Positions 33,401-45,400 of a DNA stretch of 47,406 bases are shown here, one piece after another; the first letter of the stretch is position 1, and every line of letters begins with the position of its first letter. The translations under genes were made by a program, and so were the position numbers. Origin of the DNA: Nemertoderma westbladi (Eukaryota; Xenacoelomorpha; Nemertodermatida; Nemertodermatidae); NCBI GenBank assembly GCA_032718475.1, contig JAUCBJ010001464.1:1-47406 (forward strand), in the 5' to 3' direction. The notes under the pieces are model-generated. The model was not told the DNA's origin and searched no databases. It worked only from the letters and a program-made list of their open reading frames with translations.

Positions 33401-36400
33401 CACCTCGGTGAATTAATATCTCGATGTTAAACTGAAGGGCTTAGTGAGAAAAGGTCCTATATGTTACATTTCCTTTGATTTGGAGAAATAACCATAAAAG
33501 ATCCTTTGTGACTTAACTTTCCCATAAGGATCTGTGATCATATGAACATTATTGACTAACTTTTGGGAAGGAAAGGGTTACTATGTAGCATAAAAATCGA
33601 TTAGACGTTGACAGAAAAAGTCTTATGTACCACATAGAACGATTTCCACGTGGGAAATTGTTTAGCATTAGCAAGAAAAAGTTCTATGTAACCGAATATT
33701 TTGTCTGCGATATATTTTCTATGTACAACATAGTATTGAGGATTGACGCGGACTATTTTATAAACCTACACAATATATGCTTATTTATGAGTCAAACTTA
33801 TTATTAACCTTAATTGGCCCGGGGGGGTCATTTTAGATATTATTTGTTATTCATATGTATCTTTGAGCCAGTTTTGTTGGGAAAACAGAGATTTCGTGAC
33901 TTTTCCTAAAATTGAATGGGCTATATCCAACAGCGAAAACGCCATTTACATGGCTATGTTAGTTTTCGTGCTATGGTCCCTTTCTGGCCCCCATCTCCAA
34001 TAATGTTTCGTGCTAAAATTTTCAAAAGTTTTTATGGCTCACTAAAATTAATGTATACGGTATATAGGCCTAGACAATTTTTTTGGATGCTGTTCACGAT
34101 TATAGAACTCAAATATAACCTCTTGGGGCACGAAAAAAAACAACAGACAAGTTGCTAGTTGTGATAGATCGGCTTTATCGGCATGAGATACCGCCATTTT
34201 GGAACGGGATCCCGAAGTATAAAAATAGTGAAGTAAATTTGTTGAATAATCTGATGAATAGTTCCAGCAGAACGGAAATGTTTTGATTCTAATTTTAATG
34301 TCAGTAAATCACCCAGTAATCAATTGAAAAACAATTTTAATATAACTTTATCTTACTAATATTTAAGAAGTGTAAGATAAAGTGAGTGTTACCCAAAACC
34401 CGCCACATATACTATTAACTTTGAGGAATTTGATCCAAAATGTCAACCCCGGTCCTGAAAAACGGGATCCTAAGAGTGCTAATCCCGGCCCCGATCCCCA
34501 AAATACTGAGCCCATTTAAACACTAACGATATAGTTACAACCTTTAGTTCAAATTTGTTAATACGTAAAATTTGTTTTTCATATTTTTAGATTCAGTCAA
34601 ATTTACCTCAAGTGTCGCAGAGTTTACCCACAACTATTATGTAGAACTCACCTTTCAGCCAGCTGACAAAGGGTTTACTGCGGCCATTAGCAACACAGGA
34701 GAATGTGACGTCACGTTTAGGATAAGTAGTAACCGATTCTGGATGGACGGAGAACCAGGGAGACTGTGTGACCCGTAGTATAGCCGGGTTGGAAGCAGAG
34801 GCTCCCTGGGAAACAAGTTAAATATACACGTCACACAAAGTGTTTACATGACTGCGTGTCTGTAAACTATTACTTTATACACTCCTAAGCTAAGTGAAGC
34901 GGGTCGTAACACGGAGGAACGTAGTGAGTGAAAGTACAGCAAATAAACAATCGAATCAGGAATCTGTGAAAATGATTTTGTAACAAAGTTATAATTGGAG
35001 GCCCATTCGGCAGAAAGTGTCATTCTTTGCAATATTATGTATAAAGCCCAAAGCTAATCGAATGGTAGTAACTAAGAGCCAATCCGTAAAAAGTTAATAA
35101 ATTATGCGATAACAGCCATCCTATATAGCTGAAATTAATAAACAAAATGCACAATCACAAAGAGTTCGAATATCTCAGAATGACAAATTTTTAACTTGGC
35201 GCTGGACAAAGCAAGAAGTTGAATTGGAAGTGGTTCTATTACAATATTATAGCAATAAAAAAATGCTTTTAAAAAAGAAAACTCATGTTGTCCTCGGCCA
35301 ATTGCGAAGGGATTCCATCCAATGTTTTTTATGACGTATTTCCAGTGGGGGTGGTAGTGGTACTCATTTAGTGACTACTTAAGGCCTGAGATATGGCCTT
35401 AACAACACATTATTGCCGAAATTCTAGGCCCTCAGCTCGGCTTGAACACACCCACCATCTCTTGAATGCCACGATGCAGAGTGGGCAGGACATCCATAAT
35501 TGATAGAACATCAAAGTAAAACAGGTTTAATTTTGATAAATTATAGAAAGGTACGTAAGGTAACATTTATGCCATACAATATGGGAGGAATTTAAGTTGT
35601 AAGAGTCCCAACATTTCAAGACAGGGGGGGGGGGGGGGGGGGGGGCTTGTTATACAAATATGCGATTTTCTTAGACGTCTGTTCTCAAATGGTCCATAAT
35701 TCAGTGAGTAAAGTAAAAAAGAAATTAAATAAATTACTTTAATTTATTTTTATCTTACACGTATAAGTTACGGTTTTTCCTTGCATTCGGAACATTACAA
35801 CAATAAATATTATTGCCAACAGTACCTTTTTTCGCTTTACTTGCCAGCTAGAACTACTACTATTTAACTCACCGCGCTGTTATGTCCGTTACATTTATAC
35901 ATCCCATCGTCGGCCTCTGTAACGGAACTAATCAACAGATTGTACTTCCCAACTATAGAGAAACGATCATTGTCTGCCGTTATATCCGAGGTTAGACCAT
36001 TGGCCCAGGTTACCCTGGGTTCGGGACTTCCGACCACGGCGCACTCCAGCACTGCAGACAGACCCACCTCGACCTCTCGGTCACCCGGAACTGCCACGTA
36101 AGAGGGGCTGCTGAACGCTGGCATCTCATTGGTCACTGTGAGCTCGGCTTCCTATTGGACGGAAACAAGTAGGGGCAATTAATTACTGCCACAAAACAAT
36201 ATCATAAAATGTACTACCCGCGACAGGGGAACACGTACAAGTCGAAAAGGCAACGGTGGTCTGAGAGTCCACAGTACCAAATCCCACCACGTGTGATTAA
36301 TATGGAAAAGGAGAGAATACCAGATATAGTTTACTCAACAGTTTCGCACAAACATCCTATAAAAGTACTGGGCAGATGAGGTTGAAGTCGAAACTCGGGG

Positions 36401-39400
36401 CATAATTTGGATTTATAAGAATGTAGAATTAGTTTAGTCATACCTATTACATACCCTGTTATACACTATTGACTATTATAGACATTATCTGCTAGTTGTC
36501 TTTCCTATATCAGGTTGCATAGTGCATACCCTGCACAACATTGTGTATATATTAACTTAAAGATAAACAGAAGAATCTTACACCCAACATTGTGAACATG
36601 GCTTACTGTGAGATCTGGGGCGCTATGTTGCTGGGTCCGCCGGCACTGTGTATGGCTGACCGTGAGATCTGGGGGCGCTATGTTGCTGGGTCCGCCGGCA
36701 CTGTGTATGGCTGACCTCGAGATCTGGGGCGCTATGTTACTGGGTCCGCCGGCACTGTGTGTGGCTGACTGTGGGATCTGGGGCGCTATGTTGCTGGGTC
36801 CGCCGGCACTGTGTATGGCTGACCGCGAGATCTGGGGCGCTATGTTGCTGGGTCCACCGGCACTGTGTATGGCTGACCGCGAGATCTGGGGCGCTATGTT
36901 GCTGGGTCCACCGGCACTGTGTATGGCTGACCGTGGGATCTGGGGCGCTATGATGCTGAGTCCGCCGGCACTGTGTATGGCTGACTGTGAGATCTGGGGC
37001 GCTATGTTGCTGGGTCCGCCGGTACTGTGTATGGCTGACCGTGAGATCTGGGGTCGCTATGTTGCTGGGTCCGCCGGCACTGTGTATGGCTGACCGCGAG
37101 ATCTGGGGCGCTATGTTGCTGGGTCCACCGGCACTGTGTATGGCTGACCGTGGGATCTGGGGCGCTATGATGCTGAGTCCGCCGGCACTGTGTATGGCTG
37201 ACTGTGAGATCTGGGGCGCTATGTTGCTGGGTCCGCCGGCACTGTGTATGGCTCACCGCGAGATCTGGGGGCGCTATGTTGCTGGGTCCGCAGGCACTGT
37301 GTATGGCTGACCTCGAGATCTGGGGGCGCTATGTTGCTGTGTCCACCGGCACTGTGTATGGCTGACCGTGGGATCTGGGGCGCTATGTTACTGGGTCCCA
37401 GGGCGCTATGTTGCTGGGTCCGCAGGCACTGTGTATGGCTGACCTCGAGATCTGGGGGCGCTATGTTACTGGGTCCGCCGGCACTGTGCGTGTCTGACCG
37501 TGAAATTGGGGGCGCTATGTTGCTGGGTCCACCGGCACTGTGTATGGCTGACCGTGGGATCTGGGGCGCTATGTTACTGGGTCCGCCGGCACTGTGCGTG
37601 TCTGACCGTGAAATTGGGGGCGCTATGTTGCTGGGTCCGCAGGCACTGTGTATGGCTGACCTCGAGATCTGGGGGCGCTATGTTGCTGGGTCCACCGGCA
37701 CTGTGTATGGCTGACCGTGAAATCTGGGGCGCTATGTTGCTGGGTCCACCGGCACTGTGTATGGCTGACCGTGAGATCTGGGGCGCTATGTTGCTGGGTC
37801 CGCCGGCACTGTGTATGGCTGACCGTGAGATCTGGGGGCGCTATGTTGCTGGGTCCGCCGGCACTGTGTATGGCTGACCTCGAGATCTGGGGGCGCTATG
37901 TTGCTGGGTCCGCCGGCACTGTGTATGGCTGACCGCTGGATCTGGGGCGCTATGTTGCTGGGTCCGCCGGCACTGTGTAGTGTATGGCTGTTATATTTAT
38001 GATGAGTACTTTAGGCAATTAAAATAATATTTATATATATTATATATGTTCAACAGAAGAAAAAAAAAAGTTCGTGAGAGAGGTATTCATAACCTTCAAA
38101 AAAATGTTTAAAGGCGTATATTTAAATGGTTATATCCCCAAAGTTCGACCAATATGTTATACACATAGAATTCATTGTACCGGCACTATATATATTATTC
38201 ATATAAATTAAACACACCTCGCTATGTCGAACACCAGCACTGTTAGTCGCAACACAACGGTAATACCCGGCATCGCTTTCTTTAACATGGAGTATCTCCA
38301 ACGTGCCGCTAGGTAGCGTTACAAAGCGGTGGGACTCTGATGACGGTAAATCCGCTTTCATGCGCTGCCACCTAAAAACAAAAAGAGCATTTACTTACTT
38401 AATGGAAAATATTTAATTCGTGAACTTGAGGAAGTCCTGACGACAAAGACACTAGCGTAGCAAGTATTTATCTTCACGACCGCCAACCCCCGGTTTGGTG
38501 CCTACGTGCTGAAGATATAAAAGCGGACAGTATTATTATTATATTCAAATATCAGTATAGTACGCCTAGTTTATTCCGACACGCACACGCACAGCCCCAA
38601 CCCCACCCGCACACTTTAGAAATCCACCCCAGTATAATTATAAACGATCGCTTATGGCTCATAATTCTGACTCGTCCCACACGTATACAGTACATTTATT
38701 CAAACAAACCGAATGTTATCTAATTCAAGTTCTACGGAAAAATACACTGCATATTTTTGGACGGATCCAATTGTTGGACGGATCCAATTTGCTGTTGGAC
38801 GGATCCAATTGGATGTTGGACGGATCCAATTTGCTGTTGGACGGATCCAATTGGATGTTGGACGGATCCAATTTGCTGTTGGACGGATCCAATTTGATGT
38901 TGGACGGATCCAATTTGCTGTTGGACGGATCCAATTGGATGTTGGACGGATCCAATTTGCTGTTGGACGGATCCAATTGGATGTTGGACGGATCCAATTT
39001 GCTGTTGGACGGATCCAATTTGATGTTGGACGGATCCAATTTGCTCTTGGACGGATCCAATTGGATGTTGGACGGATCCAATTTGCTGTTGGACGGATCC
39101 AATTTGCTGTTGGACGGATCCAATTTGATGTTGGACGGATCCAATTTGCTGTTGGACGGATCCAATTGGATGTTGGACGGATCCAATTTGACGTTGGACG
39201 GATCCAATTGGATGTCCTTATTTCTCACACGTGTTTGTTTGTTTGTGTGTTTGTTTGTACACACAACTTCTTACACTTAATGTTGATGTAAATGGAGAAA
39301 CTTTGATGATAGGTTCATTATCGGACCTACGGTAGTTGTGTATGCAAGGTTTTGGTTGCGAGGGACCTGTTGGTTGCCTAGGAACAGTGAAATTAATGCT

Positions 39401-42400
39401 AATGACCGATCATAATCGTAGAATTCACTCAATTAAAATTCTGTTGGACATGCTTTCTGCAAAATTTAGTTTTATTTCGGTTAGAATCGTAGGAGTAGAT
39501 ACATTTCCTACAATACAAACAGTGTTTTTTTTTCCAACATACAACATTGTGTACAATTGTGTCATTGTGTAAGTGTAATTTATTACAACAAAACAATATT
39601 GATAGCAATGGATCCGTCCATTATTGTCAGCTCTCGGCTGGCAAACTTGTTTTGTAAAAAGTTGCTAGCAAATAAAAATGTGCAATTAGTGACACAATAA
39701 CTCAACTTATCTCGCTCAGATTACATATAGAGAGATACTACAGCCAGATATAAGCTACAACCCGCAGTTCATAATGAATTACACAAAAATGGCTTCTGGA
39801 GCAATTTTAATCTTTATAAATAAATAATACGAAGATTCCCCCCAGTTAAGGAAGAAAGAACGGCAACAATAGATATACGGAAATCAGCGGTACGGGAAAC
39901 TGATTACGAAAACCGTTGGGAATGAGTCAAAGCAGGCCCGAGTAACGAAAATTCAATTAGAACACAGAGGAGTTGGAAAGGACAATAACTGCAGTCGATA
40001 AACTCCCAGGTCGAAAAAGTTAATTTTATTAAACCGGTGAGTGTGGAACTGTAGCGAGGAAGGACCGCCTAGTGAGTAATCCAGAAACCAAGGCGAGGAT
40101 TCAAAACAAAGCCGAGGGTTGGGAGGGAAGAGGGACAAACGGAATTACTTCTATTGTGTGAGTCACTGGTGAGTGTTTGGGGGGGGGGGGGGGGGGGGGG
40201 GTGGATCGATAGAGGGAGAGGTGTTGGCGTGAAATTCTAATGAGTAGCCGCGTTGATACGGAATGTTATCGACCATTCCCAAACCCATTGTCATTATTAC
40301 GCACCCCCCCCCCCCCCCCCCCCCCTCCCACCCTTAAAGACATGTGGCGCCTTAAGATTCACTAATAAACTTGTGATGGGGTCGAGCCATGCGATGAGCT
40401 ATGCCATGCTAAGAGCCTTGAGTTATGATTAATATATGGTTTTACCTGTACTCTCATTTCGTACAAATATATACTTCTGCGCAACGGTGGACAAACGATG
40501 CGCATTGACTGCTACTGACACTTTTATTTGTGGTAAGTTATAGTGGAAAATTAGTAAAAACATCTGGTGAAAAAGAAAAAAATTATCGAACATGTATCAA
40601 TAAATTATGAAATAACATTATTATATGGAGCATGTTTTTGAGACCGTTTAAAACACTTATTATATCTTTTTCATAAAAAATATAAAGAATATGACATTTT
40701 TCACCGAAACAACTTTTGTGGTCAATTTAGACCCGGTGTTTCTATAATTGAAATACTTTTTTCCGACCAAAATAGTTAATATATGTTATAGCACTTTTTA
40801 GTTATCTACTAATTAATAGTTGTTACATTTATTACCATTTTAACGAGAGATTGGCCTCTCACAGTTAATCTTTAATTGTGCCAGTAGCAGTCATTGCGCA
40901 TCGTGTGTCCACCATATCACAGCCGGAGTATATGTTTGTACGAAATGAGTTACAATTACAATTGTGAGCAGGGTGACCCACACCCACACTCTGCAGTTAC
41001 CAATTAATACACTCACACTTCCAGATTTATCATTTTATACTAGTGAGTCATATACATAAACTATTCGAACCAAATGAGGTTGTATGTGGTGAGACACGCA
41101 CTAATTGTTAGTAATTCAATATATAATGAGGTAAAAATGACGTTCCCATTATACAAACGAAACTACAAAGTCCTTGTTACATACATTATACTGATCATTA
41201 GAGGTTAATAATATTATGCACAGAATAATAATCTCGAATAACAATTATATGATAAACAATATACAATGTATGCTGAACCAATAAAACGTGTAGCGTAGGT
41301 ACGTACAGTAGTGCACCCACATCAAATAAGGTTTAAGCGCAGCACAAAGCCCGGAACAGAAAACAGCACAAAAACAGCTGGTGACACCCAATATAACACA
41401 CAACACAGCACAAAGCCCGGGACAGAAAACAGCACAAAAACTACTGGTGACACCCAATATAACATACAACACAGCACAAAGCCCGGAACAGAAAACAGCA
41501 CAAAAACAGCTGGTGACACCTAATTTTATAACACAACACAGCACAAAGCCCGGAACAGAAAACAGCACAAAAACAGCTGGTGACACCCAATATAACACAC
41601 AACATAGCACAGAGCCCAGAACACAAAACAACTGGTGACACCCAATATAACACACAACACCGCACAAAGCCCGGAACAGAAAACAGCACAAAGCGATGGC
41701 GAATTTCGTGGGTTCGAATCGAATCACCACCGGTGTGATATTTTAGGCGGATAAAATATGTAAAATAGTAGATGACGAAGTTGGATGACAATAATAAGAA
41801 CTGGCTCTTAGGGCCAGCGGAAGAGGGGTGACTACAAAACAAAGACCCAATTATAAAGACCTCCATAATCTTGTAATATGTGTTTAACTTTCGTATAATG
41901 TTTTGGTTCCCCCAACACGCATCTGTAACCTGCTCCTTTAAATGTCAATGGGACCTAACGCTATTTGGGACCTGTACAAAACAAAAAGGTCAAGTCGCGT
42001 TAGGTCCCAAAGAGCGTTAGGTCCCATTGCCCTTTAAAGGAGCAGGTTAGTAAAGGAGCAGGTTGCAGAGGCGTGTTCGGGAAACCAAAACAATAAACCA
42101 AAGGTTAACACATGTGTTTTGTACAGGTCTTTATTATTTGGGTCTTTGTTTTGTAGTAACCCAGTGGAAGAGTATTGTTTAAATTACAAACTATAGAGTT
42201 GTCTGTCGAATGGGAAGTTTCTGAGCAATCGTAATGATATTCTAACCGGAATAACCATAGCTGGAATGGGAGATTCGATAAATTGTTACTACCACCCTGT
42301 ATAAACGATTATACGGTTAAATGCGTTTCTATTATTAAAAAATTAGATCAAGGACATTCCCCACCTAATCTGTAAGTCAGAATTCTAAGTTACATACAAT

Positions 42401-45400
42401 TAATATCCACGTCCAAATAATAATTAATTAGTAATTGGTAGACGACGCGGCACAACGCAAAGCTTATTAACTCCCAGGTTACCAACAGGATCGGAATTTT
42501 TTTTCTATCGCCGCTTGTAAGCCAAATCAGTCGCATCATCTATAATAACCAAAGTGCAGCCGGGACCTCATGTATTATTAATTGAGGCAGGGCAAAGGGC
42601 CCCAGCACAATGGGTTGAGGGCAAACAATGGCGGACGCTGACAAATTACGGGGTTTCAATAATGACGATTTTTTGATGGAGTTGCTAATAATCATACGTT
42701 GTCCAACTGAAGGTCCTACAGCTGGCAGCAGCTACGTAGTCAACGGTTAGGCCCATGTACCGTGCTGCCTGCACAAAACCATTAACTGTTGTGGGGCCCC
42801 ATATATCCGTTATTATGATAAGCCCAGCCTACCGCACCGGCGGCACAGAGCAGTGCCTTTCGTTGCCTTAAGCGGGTAACATGCAGGCCATAATAATATA
42901 TTACATAAATGGGCTAATTAGTCTCATAACGTGCGTGTAAGATGCACTGGTACGTTCTGCGTCACGCGTGTGCGTAAAGGTACTAAAGATGGGCAAATTC
43001 AAATGAAATTCGTATAATTAATTACTTTTCTACTGTTGCCTTCCTATATACCGGTACATGGAGCTGTCGTGTAGGTATATCAAGGCGAGGCTCTCCATAA
43101 AAAACATTCATATCTTATATTCTAAGTAATGATCATGTGAATGACGCCCGACGGCTTCGAAATACCGAGAACATGTTAGGCTGGTGGTACTTCAATCTAT
43201 GGAGTGGGCTAAACACTCACTCAATATAGCCCGAGACGGAGGTAGTTATAGAGTTAACGACCCATTTGAGTCAGTACAGAGGCATCCGTTACATAAACTG
43301 GTGATCCTATAAAACTGAAGTCAGTCTCGTGTGACGCTTCGGGCATATATTTTGCATACAAATGTGAAAAAAATCAATACACAAGGACCACCGCTTTGAG
43401 CGTTTAATGATTGATGAGTTTGATTTATTACTGAAGAATAATTATTTTTGCCTGTTAAAATTCATTGCAGATCCGAGGCATTGGATTGGCGGTATAGCTT
43501 TATACAAACAGAATAACACCAATCTTTTACAAAACATGCTGGATCCATTCCTTACGCGTACCCCCCACTGAGTCGAGTGCATAGAGTGGGCGGGGCTCAT
43601 TAATCTGCCAATGATGGAGTTCATTTAGTAGTTAATAGAACTTCATTATTTATTAAACGTTTCTGACTACAAACACATTCTATCCACAACTAACAGACGA
43701 AGGCAAAATGAGAATAGATTAAATTCCTATAAAAAATGAATGCATTCCAATCTATTAACGAAGTACACAGCAGCGTCAACAATTTACTGCACGCTAGTAC
43801 AACGCTACTATGCCAGTAGCAGTAACTTATGAAATTATTATTACCTACGGCTGAAAATTGGGCCGAGCGGGCTTTTATTTGCCCTCGGGAAATAGTATAA
43901 CAGAGACGATAACGGTATATTATGTAAAATGTAATATACAGGACAGGTACCATGTGATCTGATGTATATTCATCATCTGACAGGTTTTTATTTAGCCCAA
44001 ACCACCTTATACTATTTATAGTTAATTGAATGTGTCACAATATTTAAATTCACTTGCAACACACACGAGTTGAACATCACATGTATCCCTAGATTAAAAT
44101 CTGGATAATTTTAGCTAATATGCTTTCGAAAAGTTACATGTTCCATTTATTAACGAAATTTTACACAAGTTGGTTGATTGAATTTCTGAAATGTGTTTTT
44201 AATTATCACAATGTATTGTCCGAGAATAGGAACTCAAATTCGTAGACATCCGCAATTCACAGAACGGCCGAACTAACCAACAAACGGTAACATATCTCTG
44301 TCACTGTAGAACATTATGCTTCAGAGAGAAGCCCGAGAATGTATGAAATTGGAAATGTGATGAAAGTAATGAATGGCGCCCAGGATACCACAACATACGA
44401 GTAGGAGAGTAGAAAATCCTTGGAATAATAATAGGAAGTCGGAATACATAAGTCCAACAGGCAGTGAGGAATCCCCACCGACCTGCTACTTAAATGACAG
44501 CAGATCAAAATACAATCCCTGAAAGGAAATATACAGCAGCTGCCAAAGGGATAACCACACGTTGTAGTCGGTTTAATGTATCTTGGATGTGTGGAACATT
44601 TCTGTAACTACCGAGCTGTACCTACCTAGCATTGCTAGTAGGTAAGATATGTGTGTGAGTATCTACCGCATGTAAGAAAGAGTTGGGCAGGGGGGAGGGG
44701 ATGAGAGAGTTAGTGTGTCATAGATTGGATGGCTATTTGTTGCTCACATCAAAGGCCAAGATATAATATGGAGGCGGGATAGGATAAGGTGTGCGTTGTG
44801 CAGGTACAGTGAGTAAGGTGACTCTGTTTAATATGCATCATTTCTTTGGGATGTACTGTACTACTCCCACCATCACAAATCACAACTATATTGTTCACCA
44901 TACTGGATGCGGACAGGACAGGACATCACAAAGCAATACAATTTCCTGCTATTGAGGCAAATCAGAAAACAAAAAACCTGTTGGGTGTCAGTGACCTAAA
45001 CGCTCAGTATTATAGGTCGAAAGGTTATTGAACTTGCCATTACTGTACGGTATTGTATTTATTATATATAAACACTCAATAGTTGACAAGTTTGACAAGT
45101 AATGAAATTCCATTGTTGGGTAAGAGTCTGGTCAGTCAGCTTTAAATTAAAATGATGACACTAATGTTTGAAAATTTACCCTCTCAGCTTTCACATCCCG
45201 ACCCTCACAGCGCATCACTTAATATAGGCCTACCTTTATTTTAACAATAAAGAGACTCACCTAATTTCAGGGACGGGTAGGCCAACACTTTTGCAATTGA
45301 ATCGTGCGATATCGCCAGTGTTGGCTGTCTGGAAGCTTGGATCCTCGGAGAAGTTGAGTAAGTAAGCGAGGTGGAGTTTGGCTGTTCTCGAGACGATGGT

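Noticed and set aside
36608-37932. Several 60-160 codon readings rich in Cys/Trp
   Set aside because: By-products of the 54-bp array; frames change at single-base insertions and there is no gene context.
38654-39291. Repetitive proteins on both strands (LDGSNL / LDPSN type)
   Set aside because: A 21-bp unit without stops gives open frames on both strands; no splice or start support.
41241-41866. Cys-rich membrane-like readings on the minus strand
   Set aside because: By-products of the ~65-bp minisatellite.
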